Shown in pieces: positions 34,040 to 58,448 of a DNA stretch of 64,000 nucleotides (the first letter of the stretch is position 1; each line of letters opens with the position of its first letter). Below the pieces are notes generated by a model, which saw only the letters and a program-made list of their open reading frames with translations, did no database searches and was not told the DNA's origin. The translations under genes and the position numbers were made by a program. This stretch comes from Mesostigma viride. Lineage: Eukaryota; Streptophyta; Mesostigmatophyceae; Mesostigmatales; Mesostigmataceae. The stretch is taken from NCBI GenBank assembly GCA_009746045.1, contig RPFO01000080.1, forward strand, positions 8,348,207-8,412,206, written 5' to 3'.

Positions 34040-35150
34040 GCCACCCATGCAGTCGCCCACCCATGCAGCCACCTGGCCACCCACCCACACAACTGCTCAC
34101 ACACTCGCGCGCCCGTGCACCCAGACAGCCACCTGTCCTCCCACCCAGTGACCCACCCACCAAGCCAGCCGCGCACGTGCTTACCCAACTTATATAACCA
34201 TGCGTGCACCTAGGCACCCAACCACCTACCAACCCACTTGGACATCCACCCACCCACCAAGGCACCTGCGCAACCCACACACCAACTAGGTAATAAGGAG
34301 GCATTCCCCCATCCAATGAGCCAACCACCCAACCACCCAACCACCTAAACACCCAGCCAGCTGGCCCCATATGCACCCGTCCGGCCACCCACAGTTGACC
34401 CACCCACGCACCTACCCACTCAACCACTCACTGCCCCCACACCCTTATACCCAGTGACCCACCCACTGACCCACCCACACATGCATTTTCTCAGCCAGCA
34501 CCCCGACACCTACCTCACCCCAAACCTGCACAGCCCTTCACCCGCGATAGGTGAGTCGGTCCCAACCATAAACCCATCCACGCATCCATATCTGTGCGCC
34601 CACCCGTCCATCTACCCGTCCCTTCGCCCACCCACCCACATCTAGTCATCTACACATCCACCAGCCACCAACCACCAATGGCCCACCCACCAACCCACCC
34701 ACCCACACACATCCCTAACCAACCAACCACCAACCCACCACCCTCAAAACCGTGCAGTTGTTTCACTCATGCATCCAACAAAACACCCACTTCAAAGTCC
34801 CCAAAGCCTATCATCACCCAGCCACCTGGCCATCTGCCAATAACCGACCGCCCTTGCACTCATCCACCATGACCAGCCAGCCACCCACCCACCCTCTCCA
34901 ACTGCCTGTGCTCCCACCTACGCAGCCAGCCATTTACCAAGGCATCCACCTATAAGCCAGCCACCTGCCATTGAACCCACCCACGCCTAGGCATCCCTTG
35001 AAGCATCTATAGCCCAAGCCTCCCACCCAAGGCTCTCTGGGCAATCAAACAACCAAACAACCAATCACCCAGCTACACAACCACCTAACCACCTAACCAC
35101 TCAACAACACAATCACCGAACCAACTAACTACCCAACACCCACACCAGCC
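34040..35150 (+). repeat. G-poor CCACCCA/CCAACC-rich degenerate tandem region
   Basis: About 1.1 kb dominated by CCACCCACCAA-type words on the plus strand, with very few G. No fixed unit length is apparent. Frames across it are Pro/Thr/His-rich artefacts. Confidence 0.85.
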
Positions 35151-36452
35151 AGGCATGTGCCCGCCTCGCATGCCCTCACCATTGCAACACCCCATACACG
35201 CCCCGCTCACCTAGCCAGCCACACACCCAGCCAGTCTCCTGCTCAACTCACGCATGAAGGCAACATCAGCCATGCATGGCCTCACCTTGCACCACTTGCA
35301 TTGCCTGGGTAATTTGCATGAGACAGCTTCCATCTCATTGTCAGCAACTGAAAAGGCTCTTTCTTCACAGTAATGAATAAGCAACAACGTTGGAAACGCT
35401 CTCCCACTCCTCTTTAAAACAGTCTTTAAATCAGAAAGACAAGGGCAAATATCTGGACAAGGTGGCAATAACCACTGCACCATGCTCTTGAGAAAGTATT
35501 AACAATCCAGCTTTCTACCCTTTCAGAAGCTGCCTTGCGTTAGCAACGATTCTGGGCCCTCTGGCTCGCTCACCTCGCTTAATCTGCGCTTCTTTATGGC
35601 AGCCGGGATATGCGAAGCTTGAGCCGAGCGTGTCGTGGCGAGGTCGTCTGCCCGACTCATCACATCTCGCAACCGCACTGCCGACTAATAAAAACGATGC
35701 CCCCCTTTGCCTTTTGTATCTGGCGTCAAAAGAACAATGAACTCGCTTGGAAAACACTGTCGCAAACAGCTTCCTACAGGCATTATAAGCAATTTTCGCA
35801 GCTTTTGCCGCACTTACTGCACATCCGGAAGACCATTAGCGGCCTTAGCGCGGAGCCTTGGGCACGCCATATCCTCTGGTGGCTTACTGCCGCAGGCTGG
35901 CAGTATAGAAAGGTCGGGCATAGCCTAAAGAGCTGATTATCTGACGACAAAGATATGCATTGCATGAAGCAAGAAACAGACGGATTTCGCACCCCCATAT
36001 TTATTCACGTCAATGCCGGACAATTAAAAGCGAAACTCAAAAAACGAAAACACTACCGTTTTCGGGAATATTATAACGAACAAGCTGAGCTATCGTGCCG
36101 GGATTTTCGTATCCTCATGTGACCAAGACTTTGAGACACGTACCACCGAGAAATCCGGTTTTCGCGAAAAACTGGTCCGCTGTGAAAAAAAACATTTTGT
36201 CCCGTTGAATGCCCGCGTCGCAATCACAGCGTATATAAGTCCAAAATTATTCCATGGATTAACCGTGATGTAAGCTTCGTTTTGACACCTCGAGCGGCTG
36301 CAATGACGCAAGTTTCAGAACGCTAGCTCATGCTCGACCGCCATGGGTGTTTTCGTCGTTTTCGCCTCTCGCGTGGCGGGAAAAATCTAGATCTCGGACG
36401 AATTCCGGACAATAATTTATGTAAAAATTTGGCGGGGCTCGCAGTGTTGTGG
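35151..36452. other. Intergenic, no gene seen
   Basis: Only short frames of unremarkable composition; none is supported by motifs or splice sites. Confidence 0.45.
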
Positions 36453-37460
36453 TTCGTTCGTTCGTTCGTTCGTTCGTTCGTTCGTTCGTTCGTTCGTTCG
36501 TTCGTTCGTTCGTTCGTTCGTTCGTTCAATCGTTCGTTCGTTCGTTCGTTCGTTCGTTCGTTCGTTCGTTCGTTCGTTCGTTCGTTCGTTCGTTCGTTCG
36601 TTCGTTCGTTCGTTCGTTCGTTCGTTCGTTCGTTCGTTCGTTCGTTCGTTCGTTCGTTCGTTCGTTCGTTCGTTCGTTCGTTCGTTCGTTCGTTCGTTCG
36701 TTCGTTCGTTCGTTCGTTCGTTCGTTCGTTCGTTCGTTCGTTCGTTCGTTCGTTCGTTCGTTCGTTCGTTCGTTCGTTCGTTCGTTCGTTCGTTCGTTCG
36801 TTCGTTCGTTCGTTCGTTCGTTCGTTCGTTCGTTCGTTCGTTCGTTCGTTCGTTCGTTCGTTCGTTCGTTCGTTCGTTCGTTCGTTCGTTCGTTCGTTCG
36901 TTCGTTCGTTCGTTCGTTCGTTCGTTCGTTCGTTCGTTCGTTCGTTCGTTCGTTCGTTCGTTCGTTCGTTCGTTCGTTCGTTCGTTCGTTCGTTCGTTCG
37001 TTCGTTCGTTCGTTCGTTCGTTCGTTCGTTCGTTCGTTCGTTCGTTCGTTCGTTCGTTCGTTCGTTCGTTCGTTCGTTCGTTCGTTCGTTCGTTCGTTCG
37101 TTCGTTCGTTCGTTCGTTCGTTCGTTCGTTCGTTCGTTCGTTCGTTCGTTCGTTCGTTCGTTCGTTCGTTCGTTCGTTCGTTCGTTCGTTCGTTCGTTCG
37201 TTCGTTCGTTCGTTCGTTCGTTCGTTCGTTCGTTCGTTCGTTCGTTCGTTCGTTCGTTCGTTCGTTCGTTCGTTCGTTCGTTCGTTCGTTCGTTCGTTCG
37301 TTCGTTCGTTCGTTCGTTCGTTCGTTCGTTCGTTCGTTCGTTCGTTCGTTCGTTCGTTCGTTCGTTCCTTCCTTCCTTCCTTCCTTCCTTCCTTCCTTCC
37401 TATCTTCCTTCCTTCCTTCCTTCCTTCCTTCCTTCCTTCCTTCCTTCCTTCCTTCCTTCA
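36453..37460 (+). repeat. (TTCG)n array, about 228 units, ending in (TTCC)n
   Basis: 912 bp of TTCG with a single TTCAATCG interruption near 36,527, then about 95 bp of TTCC with one TATC unit. Same strand orientation as the array 3.5 kb upstream. Confidence 0.99.
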
Positions 37461-37536
37461 TGCCCATAATTAATTAATAAAAATGCCCATAGTTGCCTCT
37501 TAATCCTCACATGACATGTCATTTTAATTACATAGC

Positions 37537-37600
37537 ATATTCCAGGAATAGCTACGCATATTCTGATCATAACCATTCCAGGAATAGCTACGCATATTGG
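37537..37600. repeat. Two-copy short tandem duplication
   Basis: ATTCCAGGAATAGCTACGCA occurs twice, about 35 bp apart. Confidence 0.9.
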
Positions 37601-38035
37601 TTATAGCTTGTCTCACTTCATACATATTTATAGCTATAGTAGTATTAATTAACACATAGACTAGTTATTTTAAGAGATACACCGTAGACCGGTTATGTCA
37701 CGCGCAGCCTAGGGGATATAAAGCAGTAGTGTAGACTAGTAAAGCTTAGCCAACGTGGCCATGTGTGCCTACGTGATGGGCTCATGCAAACACGACAACG
37801 CATTAGCGTTAGCCACGCTTTGCCCATAAAAATTAAATTAAATTATAAAAAATGGATCATGTGAGCTATTTAGATAATTAATTAAATGCCTATTTTTTTC
37901 ACGGTGGACCGCGTCACATAGTAGTGGGTTAATTAATTAATAGACACGTGACTGCGTCACGTGAGCACAAGTCCTCAGCGGAAAGGGAACATGGGATGGA
38001 ATGGATGGTGTAAGCTATCTAGGTCCTAGTTACAG

Positions 38036-39605
38036 GGCCCCCCTCAAGCTTCTTATGCGGCTCATCCTGAACCGCCTGCGCACGGCCCTGGACGGTCACC
38101 TCAGCGAGACTCAGCACGGCTTCCGTTCAGGTCGCAACACAGTACAGGCGCTCTTCGCTACTCGCTGACTTGTGGAGAAACTGCAACGCCTTCAGCCTGG
38201 TGAGTCCCCTTTGCACCTTGTGCTGGTGGACTTCATCAAAGCCTTCGATTCGGTTTTCTAGCCTGCCGCGCTATGGGACATCCTCGAGCTGTTCCGGATC
38301 CCCCGCCCCCTTATTGCTGTCATCCGCAACCTGTATGAGGGGTCCACCACTTCGGTGCGCACTTCTTACGGGACCACGCCACCATCTACAGAAGGGTGTG
38401 TGGCAGGGCTGCGTGCTGTCGCCCTACCTGTTCATTATTGTTGTCGAATACGCAATGATTCAGGTGCGCAAGAGATTTGCCCGCATCGTGGGTAGGGAAC
38501 CAGGGGTGCAGGTTGCCAAACACTTCTGGCATGGCGGAGCGGACACGGAGATTCGGCTGGCGGACATCATCTACGCAGACGACACCACCCTCTTCGAGGA
38601 CACCGGACACGTGCAGACATGGCTTGACTGCTTGGCTATCGAGGCCCGTGCAGTGGGGCTTGAGGTCAGCAAGAAGACAGAGGCCCTGGCGGTTGGGCTC
38701 ACCCACTCACCGCCACTCCTCTATCTCCTCGACGGCTCTCGAGTCCTGTATCGGGACCGCGTCAAGCTACTGGGCAGCCTGCTTCCCAGCCGCGAGGCGG
38801 ATGTGGACCATCGCATCTCCCTCGCCTGGCACGCTTTACGCCAGTACCGGGCCCTGTGGCGCAAGCCCCTTGGCAAGATCGAGAAACAGGACCTGTTTAC
38901 GGGTCCTCGTCCTTCCTGCTGTACGTTCTCACGTATGGGGCCGAGACGTGGACCCTCACCGCCGACCTGGCCCGCAAGCTGGACGGCGCGGTCACCAACA
39001 TGCTGCGATCCATTTTCAGAGTAGGATATGCTGCTCATGTCCGCCATCATGACTGACCTTTACCTGGGCATGCCATATATCACCAGCACCATTAAGCAGC
39101 GGCGCCTGCAGCTCGTAGGGCACCTAGCTCACACCAACCAGGTAGACACCTCACGTGCCCCCCCCGCGAGACTAGCTGCGACCAGCTCAGCCTGCCGGCA
39201 GGCACCTCCTGACGTGGGCCGGGCCCCGTGATGTTAGACGCCGCAAGGCCCGCACCTTCAAAGAACAGCTAGTAGAGGACATGGGGGGCCTAGGCCTCTC
39301 CGTGATTTGGAAGAAGATGATGGACAAGGCCAAGTGGGCCCAGGTCATAGAGGACAACGAGCCCCCCCCTGTGGGGAAGCGCCCGCGTGTGCAAACCCGC
39401 GGGAGGCACGCCAGACAGCTCCCCTACTAGGGTAGCGTGATGTTGTTTAGATAGATGACAGTTGTAGTTAGTGATGTTGATTAGTTAGATGTTGTAGGTA
39501 TAGCTGATGTAGATAGATTAGACCGGTAGGACTGTTGCACCCATCCATCGATCCATCCATCGGGGTTAATACTCCGTGACTCCCCAACGGGAGCACGAGT
39601 CTAAT
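38036..39605 (+). mobile_element. LINE copy C, 5'-truncated, with decayed reverse transcriptase
   Basis: Closely matches the RT element at 23.9-25.5 kb from CCCCCCTCAAGCTTCTTATG onward, including the YADD motif (about 38,572-38,583) and the 3' UTR with CATC repeats and an imperfect hairpin near 39,570-39,597. It has stops not present in the other copy (CGCTGACTTG at about 38,165; TTCTAGCCTG near 38,260) and several frameshifts. It starts further 3' in the RT than the other copy. The 4-nt insertion seen in the other copy is absent here. Confidence 0.85.
39570..39605 (+). other. LINE 3' hairpin, copy C
   Basis: ACTCCGTGACTCCCCAACGG and GAGCACGAGTCTAATTA: the same structure as the other copies, with a mismatch in the stem and a short tail. 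Confidence 0.65.
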
Positions 39606-40484
39606 TATAATGACAGGGGCGTGGGCACCGCGGCCCGAATCGCTATAGTTATTCTAGGGCTTCAGGCCTAGACTATCTGTACACGTGGCGTTGTATCAGT
39701 CCGTCTCCCAAGTGGGATACGGACCTGGACGGTGGTGTAGTACACACTGGACAGATCTCTACTGGGGTTTAGATCCGCGCGTGCCATGTTGGGCACGTGG
39801 GTGCTAGATATTAGCACTGAGATCTGTAGGGCACACGCACGTGATACGCACGTGGTAAGGTTGATGAGCTGTGAGGCAGACCACAAGGTGGGCTGCAGTG
39901 CTAGTCCTGTACGGAGGTCCTAGGGGAGGTCCAGGACCATGCATCCACGTAGCGCCGTTAGGCAGTCGTGCCTGTGGGCATCGTATTGACAGTCCTAGCT
40001 GGAGGAGATCTAGCTGGACGGAGCCAGCACCTCCTTGGTTAGCACTAGTGCAGGATAGCTAGGTTACCCTAACCTACGTGCCCATGCAATCCAGCTTGGC
40101 AAGCTTGCATGGATTGATATATGCCAGCCATTGCATAATCAAACACACGTTCCCATCCATTCCCACTTGCAGTGCATAACTGCTATGAATGCCATACGCG
40201 GTCACACGCGGAGCCCCCACAGACTTGGGGTTGGTCTCCTTCATCACTACTTGCCATCTATCCTTGCGCACCATCTGCCACCATATTACAGACAAACCAG
40301 GAGGCTGCCATCGAGTGTGAGCCCGTCACGTCTAGTGTAGCACATGTCCATGCCGAGTCTATCACGAAAAGTCCACGGGTGGCGGCCCTGCCGCGCGCGG
40401 CCTGGGGCACGCCAGGTGAGGACATATCGCCCAGGCTGGGCGGGCTTGGTGCCAGCTATAGTCTATCTGATGTATCTACCTGAT

Positions 40485-40720
40485 CTGTGCGGGCCAGGTG
40501 CCCGGCTAGGCCCAGGCGCCTGTGCCTAATAATGTGGGAAACATAGGGCAAATCAGCGTACAAATCCTCATTACTAATGTGCAAACCAAAGGGGATGTTA
40601 AGGGCCTTGCGCAGCATCTTGGTGACGGTGCCGTCGAGTCGTTGCTCCAGCTCCTGCGTCAGTGTCCAGGTCTCGGCGCTGTAGGTCAGGATCGTCAGAA
40701 TGACGACCTTGAACTGAGGT
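40485..40720 (-). pseudogene. LINE reverse transcriptase C-terminal fragment, second lineage
   Basis: The minus strand reads LTYSAETWTLTQELEQRLDG, TVTKMLRKALNIPFG, NEDLYADLPYVSHIIRHRRL and GLAGHLARTDQ. This aligns with the thumb/C-terminal segment of the LINE at 24,860-25,060 (LTYGAETWTLTADLARKLDG...) but is clearly diverged, so it comes from another LINE lineage. Only this block survives. Confidence 0.75.
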
Positions 40721-40930
40721 CACGCTTGACGATCCTGGGTATAGGGCGGGGTTGCTCCACCAGTGACGTAGTAGTGGGTTGCATGTCTCACGTAATATAG
40801 CTTCTAGTTATCATGACATGTGATGATAGCTAGTACGTTGCCTCACTCAATATAATTAATTAGTATTGGGCAGACGGAGCTCTGGTATTCTCAGGCTATG
40901 AGGCACTTGTCTAGGACTAGAGGGCAATTG

Positions 40931-40980
40931 TACTAGTGACTCCCCAACGGGGGCATGGGTTTAATCAATTGATTAATTGT
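40931..40980 (+). other. Degenerate retroelement 3' hairpin and tail
   Basis: GTGACTCCCCAACGGGGGCA followed by TTTAATCAATTGATTAATT; a decayed match to the shared LINE 3' end. Confidence 0.55.
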
Positions 40981-43090
40981 CTGAGCTATCAAAGAGACAA
41001 CCCAAGTGGGGTATGGTTACCAATTATTATTAGCTCACTTAACATTAAGCGAGACAACTATTCCTGGATGAGCAGAATGTCTCACTTATTATCAGGATGA
41101 CCTCATATAATGCCACGGCTCCCAGTTTCTAATTTGCCACAAAAGCACCCGTAGGCTTGGGTGCTCTTTGCAGGGGTAACATTCAGATAGCTCTCGAGGT
41201 GCTGCAATGGGGCATTAAAGTAAACAGACACCTTGACTTGTTGCCGTACAAGCAAGCCCTAATATTGCTCAATAATGTTGCCACTATATACAACTTCCCT
41301 ATGGGCTGCAGGTAAGTTCTTAACCATGTTGAGGAATGCCCAGGAGGCAGGGACAGACCCGAAGTGTGCTCGACAGTCGACACTAACTCTGCCCTCACTC
41401 CGAGTCTGCCCTCAATCCTTGCGTTAAAACGACGCTCTCAGTGCGGCGTCGCTCCTTCCTTGGGAAACCCCTTTATAATATACTCCCCTAACGGGGAGGC
41501 AGAATCATCACCGTACAATAAGTACCGTGTTTGCCAGTGTGGCATCATGTTCTTCAAAGCGTTTTCCCATCCGGACATACCCCACATGCCATGCTGTCAT
41601 GCTCAGCCCCCCGCTCTGGCCCCCACAACATCCCAACGAGTCCATTGGGAAAGGAAGCCCGGCCAAGAATTTCAGGCCGTGCGTGCAGCCTTATATATCC
41701 TGAATAGATGTACCGTTGCACATCTATGCACACGGGCTGGCCATTGATTAACAATGTTTTAGCGCCAGGGCGGCAGCACGCCCTGAATGTTCCATGCATG
41801 CATCAATGAACCCGAAAAGTCGCACATCTATACCTGTTTTGGCACAAATAAGGTTTGAGAAGCCCGCTAGCTGAGGCGCCCATATGGCAGGCGTGCGAAA
41901 TAAGTACAAAAAGGTCGCCAAGATGTGCGTTAAATTAATAGCGCTTTAATGACTTCGGATGCCCATGAGATGGACCTCACGAAGCCTTTTCTTTGTAAAT
42001 CGAATAGTGTGCCTGCCTGATGGAGACGGACTAACAAAAGGCACAGCCCCACGTCTCCGCCACACACGTACCGACTGGCCGTTCTGAATATTACCTTTGG
42101 AATCCGCAATGCTTTGCGCACCCGAGAAATGTCGGCCCGTTGGAACCTTAACTGCATGCATGTTGCAATACGTCAAGGACAGGGAGCGACTGAAGATTAA
42201 ACGATGCAATATGGTCATACTCCGCGTACAAGGGAAATCGAATGGACAGGACAAGGCTGGCACAAGCCATCACACCTTCCAGCCCTGGCATGATCCACGA
42301 TGAGCCGGACTTGGACATCTATATATTAAAAATTGCCCCGCTCGTCCTCAGTGGCCCATGCACTATAGATAAAGAATGCAGCATACGCCTGCAGTCTTAG
42401 CGACGTAGCCTTGGAAATGCTGTAGTACGTCATTTTCAAAACCGGCAATAAAATTGTTGCAACCGGCTATGACTGCGGCGCAAGCTTCCGAATAAAATTA
42501 AAATCGTGCTCAGGTACCCAGGATCAGTCCCCGTGTCCAGTACTGAATACCCGTCTCGTCCATTCGCTTGTTGATACGTTGCAGCTCACGCCGGCTTCTT
42601 CTCCGGTCGAGGCGGTAGCTCTCAGTCATGTAGGGCTGGGCGATTGTGTCCTTCAGATGCCGGCTTGTATACAACACTCGCTCCCTTATCAGATGCTGTG
42701 TATGCTATCCGAATAGCGTAGTCGGTGAGACAATTCACTAGAGGCGCCAGCGGGATCTCGCCCACTTGCCTATTCACCTCATTGTCCTCGATCCGTCAGT
42801 GGTTCCCTCAAGCACCTCGAGGACTCCCTGGGATTCAACGGCAGGTGGTCTTGAACAGCATGCATGTCAAACTCAACCCAGGCTTTGAAGTTGGTGCCGT
42901 CAATCAAACTTTTTCGCAGTCTTAAATGCCGGCTGCACGGCACGTGCGTTGGCGATCTTCTGCTCGCCAGCATCTGCCAGTCGTCGCGCTGCCATGCTAG
43001 CTAGCTAGTCAAAATGACTTGCAAAGCAAAGTAAACTGGCAAATGGGAGGTAGCCTTGGGTAAAAAACTCTGGGAAGCAGAAAATGTTCT
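40981..43090. other. Intergenic, no recognisable gene
   Basis: Several short frames only. A retroelement-like CTCCCCTAACGGGGAGG hairpin lies near 41,483. I cannot assign anything else. Confidence 0.4.
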
Positions 43091-43094
43091 TGAA

Positions 43095-43310
43095 TTCAGT
43101 CAATGTCAGCCCCCTGGCTCTTCAAATATTCCAGGTAGGCAATGATCTGAGTGGCCTCAGGGCTAGAAAGGAAAAAGGAATGTCCTGCCCAGCAGCTTGT
43201 GATGCCTTGAATCTTGATGGTGTCTTCTATCCACCTCCTGGCCTGAACAGGGTTGATTGCAATGGTTTCTATATCCGCCCCTCAAATTCGAAAGTGACCT
43301 TCACCTTCAG
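43095..43310 (-). other. Unidentified coding-like minus-strand segment
   Basis: The minus strand reads INPVQARRWIEDTIKIQGIT, then FFLSSPEATQIIAYLEYLKS, then a stop. It has protein-like composition but no ATG, and one stop lies upstream in the same frame. It may be a fragment of a mobile-element protein. The family is not recognised. Confidence 0.3.
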
Positions 43311-43481
43311 TTGCTTATGACAGGGTGATCAGTCCCACTCATGGCAAAAATAACTAAGTACAGTAAGTAAGTACTTGCGTGTCATGCGCAAAGGCATGCC
43401 AGTGACGGAGTACTATGCTAATCTCATTAGAAAAATTACACGAAAGTTTAAACAAATATCGTCTGCATCATCCCCCAACCA

Positions 43482-44135
43482 CTAGATGGGGATGTAATCC
43501 TCATCCGAGCTGTCCTCTACTGCAATGGCAGACGAGGCGGTAGTGTAGCGGCTATCCTCAGGACCAATAACCTCCACCTGCGGACTTCTACCCTGGCTAG
43601 CAACGGGCCGCGGGGCCCGTGGGGAGAAAACAGGAGCATACCCCTCAGGAAGGTGCTTATCGCAGATGGCAGCCCATTTCTCCTTGTCAATCATGCGGGC
43701 GCGGAGTACGGATAGTCCCAGAAGCCCTGCATCTTCAAGCAGTTGTGTCACATAGGTCCGGGTCGCGCCGCGCCGGTGTCCGGCGCGCGCAAGTTTGCCA
43801 GTGGGTTGCGATGGGACAAGGGGACCCTGCCATAGGAGGAGGTGTCTACCTGGTTGTCCCGTCTTCAGCCCCCCGGCAGCCTGGGCCCACATCGGTATTC
43901 ACCTAGCTGGTCTGTGCGGGCAAGCTAGATGGCCGGCAAAGAGGAGGCGGCGGTGTCGGATGGTATGGGTGACAAGAGGGAGCTCGCAGTAGAGCTCGGC
44001 CCGGGTGCGGCGTTCTTGGTAGCGGACGCCGAGGATATGACGGAGCATTCGAGTGACGGTGCCGTCAAGCTGCTGGCTCAGCGCCTGGTCCAGGGTCCAC
44101 GCCTCGCAGCCATAAAGGCAATGGTAAAGAATGGC
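43482..44135 (-). pseudogene. LINE reverse transcriptase C-terminal fragment, third lineage
   Basis: The minus strand begins YHCLYGCEAWTLDQALSQQL, continues TVTRMLRHILGVRYQ, VTHTIRHRRLLFAGHLA, has a stop near 43,903, then reads TRTYVTQLLEDAGLLGLSVL and a tail ending SSDEDYIPI with a stop at 43,482. It matches the C-terminal part of the LINEs at 25 and 39 kb in order but differs in sequence. Confidence 0.75.
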
Positions 44136-44159
44136 AAAAATGGTACTGGTAAATGGTAA

Positions 44160-44990
44160 AATTCGTCAACAAGGTAGGCTGGACTTGAAAAGTGTAGCAA
44201 ACCCCCATAATGGCCGGTTTTGTGTAATTAGAGACCCTCCTGGTCTTGGCAAATCAAAGCAATTCGTAACTTAGAGACCCAATACCATGTTAAAATTCTA
44301 GGCACTCAGAGGTTCTCCTCTAACCAAAACTTGTTGACAGGTATTGGAGGAAACCAGTGGTCTTTTGCCTTGGTCTTTTGCTTTGGAAAAGCTCAATATA
44401 TAATGTTACTTCCAGGCGAATTCAGATTCAACATCCACTTGTTTAATTAACCATTATAATAATCGCAGCAGCCAGGGTGATGGCCAGCTGCCATAGCAAT
44501 TCCACTCTTGATGATAGACAACAATAAGGAGCAACTTTTTTCTCTACGTCCACCCAAAGGGGCAAAAACACATAATTTATGGGTGACTTCCTGATTTCCG
44601 GCAGGATGTATGTACATGTATACTTGCACCCTCTGTTCTACATAGATATTCATAGAGAATGATAAATTACGAAGGTGAGAATGGCATGCAACAGAAGCAC
44701 TGCGGTTAATTCGCGCTGGTTCCGGCCCTTTACACCATCGCCATCCGCCACGTCCAGCTGTTTGCCCTGCAATCTCTCATCACAGCGGGGGCGGCCTGCA
44801 GCAGCTGCGGGCTTGCTTTTGATACTACTGGGACGCACTACATCGCGTGCATGGGTGGCCAGCAGAATCAGAGCTCAGAACTGGTTCCTCTATCTCCATA
44901 CCGCTCTCTGCGTGGTGTGTGCCTTGGTTCGATCGGTCGGTCTTCCCCCACTCGGCCACTATCAAATGTGAGGTTGGGCGGATGGGGCCC
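44160..44990. other. Intergenic, no gene seen
   Basis: AT-moderate DNA, with short direct repeats of GTCTTTTGC type near 44,360. No coding support. Confidence 0.4.
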
Positions 44991-44994
44991 GGCA

Positions 44995-45600
44995 CCCTCT
45001 ATTCCCCCAACCAGTCAACCACCGGCCCGACATTGCCGTGCTGGACTACGATGGGCAGGGTTGCCACCTCTCATAGATGCCTCCGTGGCCGCTCGGCCGC
45101 TGTTTCCGGTCGCCACATCCTCCGGGCGGCTGTTGATGCCGGCGCTGCTGCCGCTGTGGCCGAGCGCGACAAGTTTGCCTCCTACGGCAATGTGCAGGGC
45201 CCCACCGGGTCATCCCCTTTGTCCTTGAGGAGTTCGGGGCCAGGCCATGGGGCCCAAGATGGCGGAGTTTTTTTACGAGTGCTGCCAGCGGTGGGAAGAC
45301 CGCCTCGACCTAGCTCGAGGGTCAGACTGCCCCGTGGTCTGCCCGGACATGCATGCATGCACCATGGTCTAGCTCGTATTTGCGGCAGCGCCTGTCCCTC
45401 GCCCTCACTCGCACGGCGGCTGATGTGTTATTCCGCCGCGTTAGGGCCGACTTTGTTGCGACCCAGGCGGTGCAGGTGGCTTCCCCGGCCTGGTGGGCCA
45501 GCCGCAGAGGTGTTGCTGCGTGTCGTAGTTTGGTGTTGTCGTTAGTTGTACCTTGTGCCGCCAGGCTTGATCCTAGCATGCCCGTGTCGGATTCTTACTA
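44995..45600 (+). pseudogene. Decayed retroelement polyprotein C-terminal segment
   Basis: Blocks in three frames follow the order of a C-terminal region I associate with algal non-LTR polyproteins: RPDIAVLDYDGQGCHL, IDASVA, AGAAAAVAERDKFASYG, IPFVLEEFGA, then SSYLRQRLSLALTRTAADVL. The D...D.DV-like pattern could reflect a nuclease-type fold, which is inference. Frameshifts and stops separate the blocks. No reverse transcriptase is attached. Confidence 0.5.
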
Positions 45601-46191
45601 AATTGTCTTGAGGGTCAGTTCTTCTTTTTGGTCAGTTGTCTTGAGGGTCAGTTCTTCTGTTGCATGCCATTCTCTCCTCCGTAATTCATCATTCTCAATG
45701 AATACTTGCTGCATCGACATTATCGCACACAAGCACTAAGAAGAACATGGTGATGCCAAGACACGATATTTGTTGGCTTGTACATATGGCTTCTGCTCGT
45801 CTCATTAATCTTTTATTTTATTTGCATGGATCAATGAATCGGAAAACTGCATAGTAACCTAGCCTGTCAGCTCAGCTGGGCTTTGTGCCTTCTGCTTGCA
45901 GACGAAAATCTCGGAGGGTGCTGCAGGCAACGCACTAGGTAGTAAAAGAACCTACCATACCATACACCTCAGCAGCTTCCCACCACTCACCAGACATGGT
46001 AATTGTGCTACATAAATGATCAGGGCACTAACGAACGAGTTTAGCCACAAGCCACCATCGATCATCCGGCTGTCTAGGCCATCAAACCGGCGATGAAAGG
46101 CCTTGTCAAGTGCGGAGGGGCAGTTCCCTCCCCCGAAGGATCACAGCAGGGACAGCTGTATTGCATGCTAGCCTTCTCAGGACAGGCTCCG

Positions 46192-58448
<12,257 letters not shown>

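Noticed and set aside
44847-45545. 232-codon plus-strand frame as a gene
   Set aside because: Only part of it is protein-like. The recognisable blocks switch frame, so a decayed retroelement segment explains it better.
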